NCBI GenBank assembly: GCA_004335835.1
Contig: RWJK01001526.1
Location: 1 to 64,000 of the forward strand
Direction of reading: 5' to 3'
From: Scenedesmus sp. ARA3
Lineage: Eukaryota > Chlorophyta > Chlorophyceae > Sphaeropleales > Scenedesmaceae
Length of the DNA stretch: 64,000 nt
The position numbers and the translations under genes were made by a program. Below the pieces are notes generated by a model. The model had not been told where the DNA came from. It saw only the letters and a list, made by a program, of their open reading frames with translations, and ran no database searches. Below are positions 1 through 10,619 of this stretch, in pieces. Positions within the stretch are counted from its first letter, which is position 1, and each line of letters begins with the position of its first letter.

Positions 1-2
1 TG

Positions 3-1328
3 ATGCGAGACAGCTTCACGGATTACATGCGGTCTGCGCCGCAGCAATTTGAGAATGGCGTGGCGCTGGCAAAGGCGGCAATGGCAGCAGGCAGCTTGGA
101 TGCTGCTGTCGCTGCAAATGACGTGGCGGGCGCGCGCAGCATGCAGCTCTCTGCGATGGCAGCAGATGGCGCAAGTGATGCTAGGTGGTACCAGTACCCG
201 CAGCAGCCACAGCAGCAGCAGCAGCAGGTGGGCCGGCCTGGCAGGTTCAGTGCGCCGCAGCTGCCGCCGCTGCCTCCTCTCGGCAGTGTTGGCATGCCCA
301 GCTATCAGGCAGGCGCAGCCGCAGCAGCAGACAACAACGCTGCCACCACCAGCGACCTGATCGACCTGCAGACGGACGTGGTGCGCAATGTGCCAAACCC
401 CCTGCTGCAGCAGCAGCAGCAGCGCGCTCAGCAGGGGCTCTACAGCGTGCCAAGCATGGGCTATAACCCAGCTGGCCCAGGAGCGGTGTGGGGTGCCGCA
501 GTGGGTGCTGGCAATGCAGGTGCATTAGGCGCTGCCAGCCGCCACCACAGGATCTCAGGCGGCGGTTTAAGCGCGGGGCTCAGCGGGGGTTTGTTATCTG
601 GCGGTCTGTCAGGCGAGGTGGATCTGATTGACACCGGGGCGAGCCTGGCGCTCACATCCAGCCTGGGTCTTGTCTCCAGCCTGCCGCAGCACGCCAGCAT
701 GCCAATTGGGGTTGCAGACGCGCAGCAGTTTGTGCTGCAGGGCCAGCAGCAGCAGCAGGATGATGCAGTCGTGCTGGGCCTGCCGGGCCCTGGCAGCATG
801 GCAGTAGCAGCAGCACCGGGGCGCCGCAGCAGCGGCGGCGGCGCGCGCGGCTTCAGCATAGCAGGCTGTGTACATTTAACGTCCGGCGCAGCATCAGCAG
901 TTGGCGTTGAGGCGGCGCACTCGGGCTCGCTACTGCTGGGCAACAGGGGCAGCGGGGATGTGGAAGATGGCGGCGCCTCAACACCCACCAGCAGCTGCTG
1001 CCACGACAGCGTGTGCACTTTCAGGCACGGCCCTGGCAGCAGCATCGGCTCTGGGTCGATTGCACGCGGGCCGAATGCAGCGCCGCATGCGCCACTCAGT
1101 ACGACGAGCAGCACGTGCTGGCGTAGCGGAGCAGGTGGCAGCAGCAGCCGGGTGGGTGGTGGTAGAGCCGCAAGTGCCAGCGGGACGCAGGGCGGTGCTG
1201 CTGCTGGGGGTCTGGGGTCTGCGCTGAGTGGGGCGCTGAGTGGCGCGCTGAGCCGCAGCAGCTGGAGCAGCGCGATGAGCACCGACATGCTCATGTCCTC
1301 GCAGCACTCTGCAGCAATTGACCCGTAG
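3..1328 (+). CDS. 3' part of an unrecognised Gln/Gly/Ala/Ser-rich protein (last exon, 5' end outside window)
   Basis: The frame is open from the window edge to a TAG at 1326-1328, so this is the C-terminal 440 or so residues of a longer protein. I do not recognise the family. The first 65 residues are the only ordinary-looking part (many Ala, charged residues, probably helical). After that it is low complexity: poly-Gln near residues 65-75, 135-142 and 245-252, Gly/Leu/Ser repeats near 185-205, and a Ser/Gly/Ala-rich tail with a repeated SGAL motif. Two DLID motifs (around residues 115 and 209) resemble adaptor or clathrin-box-like short linear motifs, but this is weak. A cytosolic or nuclear scaffold with a disordered tail is the most that can be said. 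The start at position 3 is not a real start; an acceptor or coding sequence lies upstream of the window. Confidence 0.6.
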   Translation: MRDSFTDYMRSAPQQFENGVALAKAAMAAGSLDAAVAANDVAGARSMQLSAMAADGASDARWYQYPQQPQQQQQQVGRPGRFSAPQLPPLPPLGSVGMPSYQAGAAAAADNNAATTSDLIDLQTDVVRNVPNPLLQQQQQRAQQGLYSVPSMGYNPAGPGAVWGAAVGAGNAGALGAASRHHRISGGGLSAGLSGGLLSGGLSGEVDLIDTGASLALTSSLGLVSSLPQHASMPIGVADAQQFVLQGQQQQQDDAVVLGLPGPGSMAVAAAPGRRSSGGGARGFSIAGCVHLTSGAASAVGVEAAHSGSLLLGNRGSGDVEDGGASTPTSSCCHDSVCTFRHGPGSSIGSGSIARGPNAAPHAPLSTTSSTCWRSGAGGSSSRVGGGRAASASGTQGGAAAGGLGSALSGALSGALSRSSWSSAMSTDMLMSSQHSAAIDP

Positions 1329-4199
1329 GCGAAGTTTGACCCTTGACCCATAGGTTTGCTGGTGTGCCGTGCTGGTGTGAATGCGGCAGATGTGGCGGTT
1401 GTGGATGGGTGATGTTCTGGTTTTCCAGTGATGGGCTGGGGCTGTAGGGTGCAAGGAAGGAAGTGTTTGACCGCTTTGACTGGCAGCTGCGCTGGCAGCT
1501 GTGTTTCGAGCAGGGCTGGCTGCAGGGCACGGCATCGGCTGCGGCTTGTGCTGCTGCGCCTGCTGCGTTACTATATGACAGGCTGGTGTGTGGGCTGTGC
1601 ATGTCCGTTGCCAGCTGCAAAAGCAGGATGACACTGCATGGAGGGGAGCGCGCTTGAAGTTTCTGTTTTTAGATAGTTTGATAACGATGCTACCCTGCTC
1701 GCGCGCGGCAGCAGTGCTGCAGTGGTGCTACAGTGGTGCTGCAGTGGTGCTTGGGCTCAAAGGCAGCAGCATAAGCAGTGCTGCTGAGCCTTTGTTGACG
1801 CTGCTTAGCTGCTGCCGCAGTGGCCGCTTCTGAATGGTGGCGTTCCAGGAATGAGAATGTGCTTGGCGGGGTCTCGGTTGTGTACATTTTGCGGTGGGTA
1901 CATGTGCAAAGCGTGCTGTGCAGCGGTATCATTGAAGCGCTCGGTTCGCTTCCTGACGGATGCAGCTGTGCGGGAGGTTCAAATCTTGTTACCTTGTTAG
2001 AAGTGACAAGAGCCTTCCCAGCCAGCTTAGCAGTGCCCTGCTGCGTGCTGCCGTGCAGCTGTCGATACGTTTGTAGGGTTTGATGCTGCTGCAACATGCT
2101 AACCATGCGTGCATGCATGTGGGTGGGGAGGGTGTGGACTGCAGGCCTGCATGCATGCGTGCGAGGCTAGGGGCTGTGCCCCTGACCCTGTATTTTGTTG
2201 ACCGTTGGTGTTGACGTGACGCCCCTTGAGACATGGGGGCTTTGTGACATGCACAGCTGCGTGGCGTGCCTCTTCATGCTGCCGCGCTGCAGCCCTGGGA
2301 GCGCACAAGAGCAGCGGGCTTTTGCTGCTGCTGGGCTGTGCTTGCAGCATGCATCACCATTAGCATGGTGGTTTGCTCGCCTGGTGGCAGCACTGGCAGC
2401 TTGTGTGCGGCTGCTGTTGGCAGCTGCTGCCGCCTTTAGTGAAGCGCTGCTCACTTGACGGAGCTGAATGTATCGAGGATAGGTATGGTGGCCTTAAGCA
2501 AAGCATGTCTCTCTGCTGACAGCTGCTGTTGGTGCGTGTGTCGTGTGTAAGCTATGACGCTGCTGCGAGGGCACATGTACCACTCCAGCTGCTACGAACG
2601 ATGTGGGTCCTGCTTAATAGCTTTTCAGCACATGCCTGTCCATCCCTTGGTGTGCCCTGCTCCTTTAGTCGCATCTTTTATGGAGCAGGCGCCGTGTACG
2701 TTGAGCACATTTGTACCATGTGCGTTATGTGGTTACAGTCCGTCGTAGGACTGCCGTCCTGCAAGTAAGCCCATAGGGCAGAGTTGCAGCAGGTTGTGCT
2801 GGCAAGCTGTCTGCTGTGTGCTGCATCATGCAGCATGATGCTGGAGCCTGGTGCATGTAGGTGTACATGGATGCGCGCACAATGGTGGATGACACAGACG
2901 TTTCTGTGCCATGCATCGTACTTTGTTGCGGCTCTTCAGGGGACAGCTGCTTGTGGTCTTTATTGCGTGGCTGGTCACATTTCAAGCGCTGTCGTTTGGC
3001 CTGCGGGGCTGAGTGGTTGCCGCTGGGCATGTAGCCTGTATATGCTGTGCAGCCAAGGTGCAGCTGATACTTTTTTGACTGCTTTAATGGGAATGTAGGT
3101 GCAAAGTTGTAACCCTAATTTGACATGTGGCACAACCGTCTTCCTATGTCTACTCGTTGACAGCACTGTCAGCATTCGTTGACTCTATCCGTTGACAGCG
3201 CTGCTAGCATTGCTGCTGCTCAAACTTTGAGCGGCGCATGATCAGGCTTCTCAGTCATGACTGAGCGTGCTGCAGGCATCAACAGCGCATCAGCATATGC
3301 ACGAGTGGATATGACAAGGAGGCTGAGAACCCCCGCAGCACGTTGTTGTGCCGACTGTTTTGTGGTTGCAGGCAGCTGCAGCGGTTGGCATTGCTGGAAC
3401 TCAGGACAGCGTAAGCACTACAGTGCTGCTGCGCTCAGTCGCAAGCGTTCGCCTGCTTGAACAGCCGCATAATCTTGGTTCCAAAGCACGATACGTTCGA
3501 GTCGGGCCGAACAACTGTTGGTTGTCTTTCGGTCGAGGTACTGCACTGTGATAATCAACGTGCATGGTCGCGCCCAATGCCCCGCGCATGCGCGCAGGCA
3601 GCAGCGTCAGCAGCACCAAATACAGATTTGTACCCAGCATGAACGAATTCTTCTATGTGACAGCGTGCATGAAGATGGCTCGGCACGTGTGTTACAACAG
3701 CTAGAGCTTGCTGCTTGAAGGCCAGCTGGCTTTCATACTGATCATACCGTTCCAATTGTAATGCTGACCACAGACGTATTTGTTACATGATATCTCGAAC
3801 GTTCCAGTGGCCTCCCCTGATTTCCGCGCACAAGCACACACCCAGCTGACCGCCATTGCCCTGCGCCGTTCCCGCCCGCTTGCTAACTATAAAGCTTAGA
3901 ACTCCTAAAAACAGCTTTCAGTTGTGGTCTGCTATTGATCCGAGGTGCGTGCAGCCGGCGAAGTTGAAACCCCCGGCATCCGCAGTTCGCATGCCCAGCA
4001 GACTCCCTGCGACACCAAACAGTGACCTGCTATCGTCACTAGCTGATGCTTAGACCCGTACCAGCTGGTCTGAACTCTGATCCAGGACTGCTTTATTGAA
4101 TGTTCCGGCACGGTGTCTGCGTCTAAGCACAGCCACGCTGTGCCGAAGTCATGAACCTAAAGTATTTCAAATAGTCGCTATCGCTATTTCAGGTTCGCC
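1329..4199. other. 3' UTR and intergenic region
   Basis: No coding region is supported here. The first part is probably the 3' UTR of the preceding gene, with a candidate TGTAA signal near 2546. The remainder up to the secreted-protein start at 4200 shows only short, overlapping, composition-driven frames in all six frames, and no repeat array or RNA gene that I can defend. The promoter and 5' UTR of the next gene must lie in the last few hundred bases. Confidence 0.5.
2546..2550 (+). terminator. candidate TGTAA polyadenylation signal
   Basis: This is the first TGTAA I found on the plus strand after the stop at 1328. TGTAA is the usual signal in chlorophyte algae. The implied 3' UTR of about 1.2 kb is long, so the call is tentative. 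Confidence 0.3.
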
Positions 4200-5279
4200 A
4201 TGGATCTCGCCATGCTTACATTGCTGGTGCTGCTGCTGGCAGCAGCAGACGCTCGGCAGTTTTCAGGTGAGGAAGCATCTCTGCACGCCTTGCGTTGCTC
4301 AGCGACACTTCTTGCTATGCTGACGTTGAAGTGATGTTGAAACAGCTGTGGTGCATTCTTTCTTGACTCCAGCACCTGCTGACACTGTCAGGCAGCTTGA
4401 GGAGACTCCCCCTGCCCAGCCTTGGCCCTGGCAGGGCAAACTTGCACCTCAACACACTGTTCAATGGTTTGGCAATGCAGCCTGAGCAGAGCCCAACGTT
4501 CTGGGAGAGGCATCACGCCATATGCAAAAGCCAACCAGCTTTAAGGTTTTGCTGTGCAACAAGTTGCCGCACCGGGTGCTCACTGAGCCTCAGTGCGGCA
4601 CGCATGCAAGCTGCACTGCCCACATGACAGACGCCTCAAAGCGCAGTTGTAATGTGTTACGAACTAGCCTCGCCTTCGAACGCAGGCCAGCCGTTTTTAA
4701 CACAGCGCGCCATCTCTAGCCCTCGCTGAACCTGCTGCTGCGTCTTGCAGCCTCAAGAGCCTGCAAACCCCGCCTGCAAACCCTGCCGCAAATATTTTTC
4801 CTTTTGCTGCCCCTGCAGAACCCTCGGGCAGCGCCAGCGTCCCACTGGAAGTCATTCAGCGCTTCCCTAACTCTGCGGCTGACATGTGTTACAAACACGC
4901 CTCATCTCATGGGCCTCAGAAGCACCTGCACACCCTGCCGCAATCCCTTCTCCTTTCACTGCCTTTCCCTGCAGAGTCCTCAGGCAGTGCTAGCGTCCCA
5001 GCCACTCAGCGCTTCCGTACCTCTGCTGGTGACACCCAAGCGGCAGCCGCCACACAGCCCTCCGCCGGAAGCCCTGCGCCAGAGCTGTACAAAGACATCC
5101 TTCAAATGCATAACGACTACAGGGAGATGCATGATGCCTCTGATTTGTCCTGGAGCGCCGACCTGGCTACGGCAGCAGCGGCAGCAACGCAGCCCTGCGT
5201 GTTTAAGCATTCCGGGCAGGAATACGGTGAGTGCAGGCTGCGTCGAAAAATGCTGCTGCTACTGCTGCGGCAGCTGCAG

Positions 5280-5319
<40 letters not shown>

Positions 5320-6635
5320 AGCAGCATGCTAAGGGCCTTTGCAATTTTATTGGTGTTGCGGTATATGTTGTGATCTCATGCTTAAAGAGCTTGGGGCACT
5401 TTGCATGTGTCCCGCATGTGCCCTTTGGTGTGTCCCACATGTGCCCTGTGTCCCACATGTGCCCTTTGCATGTGTTCCACATGTGCCCTTCAACTCTACA
5501 ATGCAGGAGAGAACATCTACGCCACCTGGGGGGACGGTGTCCCGGATGAAGCAGCACTGAAAGAAGCTCTGAAGTACGCTATCACTGGCTGGTGAGCTGC
5601 TCTGCCGACACTGCCAGCAGGGATCACCACGCTAGTGACACTGCTAGCAGGGATCACCACGCTAGTGACACTGCCAGCAGGGATCACCACGCTAGTGATG
5701 CAAGCCTGGTGGGATGATCATCCCCAGTCATGACTGCGCATCCAGGCATGCGCGATTGCTGTGTACTGTACTGTTGACAGGGAGTTTGCGTGTTGCATAT
5801 AAGCATTTCACCGTAATCAGATTCAACCGAAGTGGGGGCCAAAATCGTTTAGCGTGCTCTGGAGGCAGATGCTCGTGGCACCTGCCTGCAAAGCAAACAG
5901 CAGAAGCACTTGCAAACCACAGCCACTGGCGCAAGTGACACGCGTCACCAGTGATGTCCTTGTGTTGTGCCTGCAGGTACGGCGAAGTGAGCAAGTATGA
6001 TTACAGCAACCCGGTAAGCGCAATTTGCTGCAGCGCTTTTGAGTACAACTTTTAATGGCATGCAGCAGCTTGATTGACACAATACACATGGTAGCAAGGA
6101 TGCTGCGCAGCGCATTGTGCGAATATCTTGAACAGGCCATGCGGCATGTTGACACCACTTAGCAGCAGTGGCGGCAGTGGCGGCAGTGGCCTTGCTTTAC
6201 CTTTGCAGCATGTTGACACCACTCAGCAGCAGCAGCAGCAGCCCGGGGTACATGCTTGGAGCCATTTAAAGCAGCTGCCTTACTGCTTGTTGAGTGCATG
6301 TTTGAGCATGCGTGGAGCCGCACACAGCAGCTGCCCTGCAGTGTGGCTGAGCATATGTCAGGTTTTGCATTCAGCCATCCACAGAAGCTGCCTCATTGCT
6401 TTGCTGAATGCATGTCGGGGCTTACACCCAGCCCTTCACAGCAGCTGCCTGATTGCTTTGCTGAACGCACCTTCTGTGTAATGCATTAAATGCACTTTTG
6501 ACTCGCAGGGATTCACTATGGGCACTGGCCACTTCACCCAGGTGATGGGCGACCATCCGCAGTGAAAGTGTCAACACTGCAGCAAGGACTCCACTTAAAA
6601 ACTTTGCATCGCCTCATGATGAGACACATGATGGT

Positions 6636-6671
<36 letters not shown>

Positions 6672-7211
6672 CAGCAGCAGCACAGTAATACGTTGCTGGA
6701 CACCGATTGCACCTGCCAGATCCCCCAAGCTTGTGCCTTGGCCTGGCACACCCACTAAACCTGGAACGCTGTCGCCTGTGCTGCTTTGCTGCTGTCGCAG
6801 GTTGTCTGGATCGGCACCACCCTGCTCGTGAGTGAATTCAAACCAGTCTGAGTGTGATAAATAACATCCAGCATGTGAGGTGTTGGTCATTGCAGCAAGT
6901 TGTTGTGAAAGGACACAATTGCAGTCAAAGCTGTGTGCTATTACATGTGTACTTCGTTCATTTTACATGCAGAGTATGATGCACAGTCAAGGTAATAGAT
7001 TGTTGTGTGCTGTGGTTCATTGTGGAGCAGCCAGGCTGAGTCATCAAGTTAGAAGTTACAAGTTCTACAGCATCCCCGGCTTAATCCGGCACGCATAAAT
7101 CAAGGAAGAGGGTTAGTGAGCTGAGACTCACGTCACTGTTTCAAAGCGCACACATCCTTACACCTTGCAACAGAGGATGCTCCGTAATTGCGCAGGACTG
7201 GCCATTATGTG

Positions 7212-7250
<39 letters not shown>

Positions 7251-8729
7251 AGGGTTGCCATGTGAGGAGCTGTCCCGCCTTGACAGGCTTTGGAGGGAAT
7301 CCCGTGCAGGGCATCATGGTTGCGTGCGAGTACGACCCTCCAGGCAACTATATGGGCGAATTCCAAAGCAACGTGAGTGAGTGAGTGAGTGAGTGAGTGA
7401 GTGACCACCCAGGCAGCTCTGCAGCTCATGGGTAGTGACGGCTTAGAGGGTGTGTGGCCAGGGGCGTCGCCCCTGGGCTCCACGCCCTCTACCTGTCCGC
7501 TTGCGCCCTAGGGCACAGGCAACGTGAGTGCTACCATGCTATCAGGTTGCGTCATGCGCCCTGTGCATGCCAAGCAAGATGCCTTGACGCAAAACACTGC
7601 GTTGCGCTGCTTCGCTGCACGGTGCGTTCCATGGCATGTCTGTGTGCGCTCGGCCACATGTAACCTCGTTCAACTGCAAACACAGCACACAACCACAAAC
7701 CCTGCTGCTCAGCAAACAACGGTTGTGTGTGCAGGGCACACCAAATCTCGTCAACCTGCAGACACAGCACACAACCACAAACCCTGCTGCCTGTTGTTCT
7801 GTGAACCCTAAACCCCTGGTCTGCAGGTCAAGCCAAAGACCAACACACCACCAGGGGGCAACTCTCCTTCTCCAAAGCCTGTTGTTAGGTCCCCTTCTCC
7901 CTCTCCAAGGCCTGTCACCCCTTCCCCTAAGCCTCTGCCGGAGCCCAAGTTTACCTTTGGCAGCAGCCTCTCTGTTGATGACGTGCTCACTCCCGGAACG
8001 TGCCTGCTGTCTGACAACGAAAAGTACAGGTGCGCTGAAGCAAACAGCCACAAATGTTGTAATATGAAAACTCTCCCTTTGCAAACACAGCAGAAGGAAA
8101 ACTGTTGCCGCCGGAGCCAAAGTTTACTTTTGGCAGCAGAGTGGTAGGAGGCGTGGAGGCGCATGGGGTATCATCATCGCCACACACGTCCTATCCTTAA
8201 CTTATGCGGGTGTTGAGCGTGAACACACCACGCGTAGCCCATTCATTCATTCATTGGCAGCAGCCTCTCTGTTGATGATGTGCTCACTGCCGGGACGTGC
8301 CTGCTGTCTGACAACAAAAATAACAGGTAGGCCATTTGCACAGCGATCTCATGTACAGGTGAGCTGCTGCAACCCAAAGATAAGACGTGCTGAACAGCAT
8401 CAAAGTACAGGCCCCCTGCAACCAGAAGTACAGGTAGGTCATCTGCACCGCAGCAACAATGGGAGAAAAGAGTTATGTGGGTCCCGGCACCCATTCAGAT
8501 GGTATGAGCCACAACAATTAGCACTTGTGCTGATTTGTGTGGCTCCCCGGCAGGGCAAGGGCCAGCAAAAGCACAGCATTTGAATTGAGCGAATGGGGAT
8601 ATCCTCATCGACGGCATTGCTGCGGCTAGCTGACTCTTTCATGCTGCACCAGCAGTAGATGCAGCCATCACATGTAGTGCGGACATGCTTCGGCCAGCGC
8701 AGCGTGTGTTGCCATTTTACTGCTGCTGC

Positions 8730-8762
<33 letters not shown>

Positions 8763-9412
8763 GCAGGCTCTGCGTCAACGCATTTGGCAGCATAACTGTC
8801 CAGTATGGTCGCTCAGACACGCGCACCCGCTGGACCAATGCGATGCCCTTGGCAGACAAAACCAATGCCAAGCGACCTTACAGCCTCTTTGTCTCTGAGT
8901 ACAACATGGTCACTGGTGAGAGGGGTTGCCGCTTGTTGCAGTGCACCGCGCTGAGTCAGCAGCACACCTGCTAACCTCATGCGCTGCTCCCAAGATGCCA
9001 GCCTTTCTTGTAAGACGGCCCTTAGCACAGTCTGTTGTACAGGTTAGAAGGGTTACTGCTTGTTGCAGTGCATTGAGTCAGGAACGTGCCCTGCCAACAC
9101 GCCTGCCAAGTAGATTCAATACGCCATAGATGCCAACATGTTCAGCGAGACGGCCCTTAGCACAGGCTGTTTCTTTGGCTGTGTGGTTATGATGAGTACT
9201 TCAGCCACTGGTAGGTGCAAAGACACGCCAGCTTGCAGCGTTGTGTCGCATGCAGCAGCTGTACTGCAGCCGTGCCACATGGAACATGACACAGGAAAGC
9301 ATTGCAGCAATCAACAGAGTTGGTATTCTGTGACAACAGCACAGGCATGATTCTGGCGGTCACTTCAACATCCGCTGCGCTGCTGCTGACACCACTGCTG
9401 CTGCTGCCGCCG

Positions 9413-9443
<31 letters not shown>

Positions 9444-9537
9444 AGTGGAGGATGGTGAGGCAACCCCGTGCCGATGATTGCAGCGCCTGGCATGGTTCTA
9501 GCGGTCAGTTCAACATCCCCTGCCCTGCTGCTCATCC

Positions 9538-9568
<31 letters not shown>

Positions 9569-9606
9569 ACACCACTGCTGCTGCTGCTGCTGCTGCCGCT
9601 GACACC

Positions 9607-9641
<35 letters not shown>

Positions 9642-9800
9642 AGTGGAAGATGGCGAGGGCAACCCCGTGCCGATGATTGCAGCGCCTGGCGACCCTGACG
9701 CCACTGCTGCTGCTCATCCACTGCTGCTGCTGCTGCTGCTGCAGTGGAGGATGGCGAGGGCAAGCCCGTGCTGATGATTGCAGCGCCTGGCGACCCTGAC

Positions 9801-9874
<74 letters not shown>

Positions 9875-10043
9875 AGTGGAGGATGGCGAGGGCAACCCCG
9901 TGCTGATGATTGCAGCGCCTGGCGACCCTGCAGGCCAAGTCAGCTTCAAGCTGAAGGACGATGGCAAGGCAGCAATCTTGGATGAGGATGGGAATTGCCT
10001 GGTGGCTTGGGGCACAGTGCCAGGCCAGCCTGCAGGCTGCTGA
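4200..10043 (+). CDS. Secreted CAP/SCP (PR-1-like) domain fused to a bulb-type lectin-like domain; ten exons, 379 aa
   Basis: Exons: 4200-4266, 4975-5226, 5507-5591, 5977-6013, 6509-6541, 6801-6827, 7253-7372, 7827-8029, 8767-8915, 9877-10043. All phases close and the sum is exactly 380 codons. Exon 1 encodes a signal peptide (Met-Asp, then a Leu/Ala core, cleavage near ADA-RQ). Residues about 60-205 form a CAP domain: HNDYR, a GENIYATW box, GHFTQVVW, the GC...SCPALTG loop and a CEYDPPGNY motif near the end, the last three being PR-1 signatures. A Ser/Pro-rich linker of about 40 residues follows (repeated SPSP/PKP), suited to hydroxyproline glycosylation. The C-terminal 120 or so residues resemble a B-lectin: LTPGTCLLSDN, then FKLKDDGKAAI and LDEDGNCLVAW repeats with degenerate mannose-binding motifs. 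Sterol, lipid or glycan binding at the cell surface is plausible but inferred. A 12-nt cassette at 7512-7523 and an 81-nt cassette at 9130-9210 would both keep frame. Confidence 0.85.
4820..4900 (+). repeat. 5'-edge copy of CAP-gene exon 2 in intron 1
   Basis: A CTGCAG acceptor is followed by a degenerate copy of the beginning of exon 2 (the SGSASVP stretch), about 155 bases upstream of the real exon start at 4975. The copy keeps the same splice phase but then diverges. Confidence 0.7.
5399..5490 (+). repeat. Short minisatellite (CCCACATGTG-type) in CAP-gene intron 2
   Basis: Five imperfect units of about 15-20 bases built around CCCACATGTGCCC end just before the acceptor of exon 3. No coding sense. 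Confidence 0.75.
5607..5698 (+). repeat. 33-bp tandem repeat, about three copies, in CAP-gene intron 3
   Basis: Nearly identical units containing CAGCAGGGATCACCACGC are arrayed directly after exon 3. Confidence 0.85.
6265..6480 (+). repeat. Degenerate tandem repeat of about 60-70 bp in CAP-gene intron 4
   Basis: Three imperfect units each contain CAGCTGCC followed by a TGCTTTGCTGAA-like block. It lies directly upstream of exon 5. Confidence 0.6.
7373..7403 (+). repeat. (GTGA)n microsatellite starting at a splice donor
   Basis: The GTGAGT donor of exon 7 has been expanded into about seven GTGA units, giving a string of overlapping potential donors. Confidence 0.85.
8090..8335 (+). repeat. 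Two partial copies of lectin exon 8 inside the following intron
   Basis: At about 8108-8140 a short copy of the exon segment encoding PEPKFTFGS recurs. At 8259-8329 a longer copy (GSSLSVDD through CLLSDN) ends in a GT donor. Both lie downstream of the parent exon (7827-8029), and the second keeps an open frame. Confidence 0.8.
9445..9800 (+). repeat. Three 5'-edge copies of the last lectin exon, each behind a CTG run and CAG acceptor
   Basis: Copies begin at 9445, 9644 and 9745, and the true exon begins at 9877. Each starts right after (CTG)n-CAG and repeats the first 45 or so bases of the exon (VEDGEGNPV...). Between them lie long CTG tracts. The last CTG run before the real exon is about 75 bases. 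Confidence 0.9.
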
Positions 10044-10107
10044 TTGGGTCAGGGACGCCCCAACTGCTTGGATGTGTGATGTTATAGCATTGCCAAAACA
10101 GTACCAG

Positions 10108-10607
10108 GTGATGGTAAGGCAGTGGTGATTGTTGAGATGGCAAATGCCTGGTGGCCTGGGGCATAGTGCCAGGCCAGCCTGCAGGCTGCTGATTGCCAAT
10201 CAGCCCAGCCTGGGCTCACGGTGGGCCAGGGGTGTTCACACTGCCTGGCTGTGGTGTTGTAACAGTGATTGTTGATATGGCAGTCGCCTGGTGGCTTGGG
10301 GCACAGTGCCAGGCCAGCCTGCAAGCTGCTGATGTTGTTTCAACTGCCCCTCAGCCCTCAAGGCCCCTTGATGTCCAAGCTGAGGGATGATGGCAAGGCG
10401 TTGGTGCTTGGAGGTGACAATCGCCTGGTGGGTTGGGGCACAGTGCCAGGCCAGCCTGCAGGCTGCTGATGTTAGTTTCAATTGCCCCTCAGCCCTCAAG
10501 GCCCCTTGATGTTTAAGCTGAGGGATGATGGCAAGGCGTTGGTGCTTGATGGTGGCAATCGCCTGGTGGCCTGGGGCACAGTGCCAGGCCAGTCTGCGGG
10601 CTGCTGA
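10108..10607 (+). repeat. Four decayed copies of the end of the last lectin exon, downstream of the stop
   Basis: Copies near 10108-10193, 10262-10335, 10373-10470 and 10505-10607 repeat the segment encoding DDGKA...LVAWGTVPGQPAGC, most with the terminal TGA. They are 3'-edge copies lying in the 3' UTR or beyond, and would be transcribed if polyadenylation is late. Confidence 0.85.
10258..10262 (+). terminator. candidate TGTAA polyadenylation signal of the CAP-lectin gene
   Basis: TGTAA lies about 215 bases after the stop, a typical distance for an algal 3' UTR. It falls among the decayed exon copies. Confidence 0.4.
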
Positions 10608-10619
10608 TAGCCAGGGGCA

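Noticed and set aside
9365..10015. Minus-strand 216-codon frame rich in Ala/Gln
   Set aside because: It is the reverse reading of CTG repeats and lectin exon copies; no independent coding signal.
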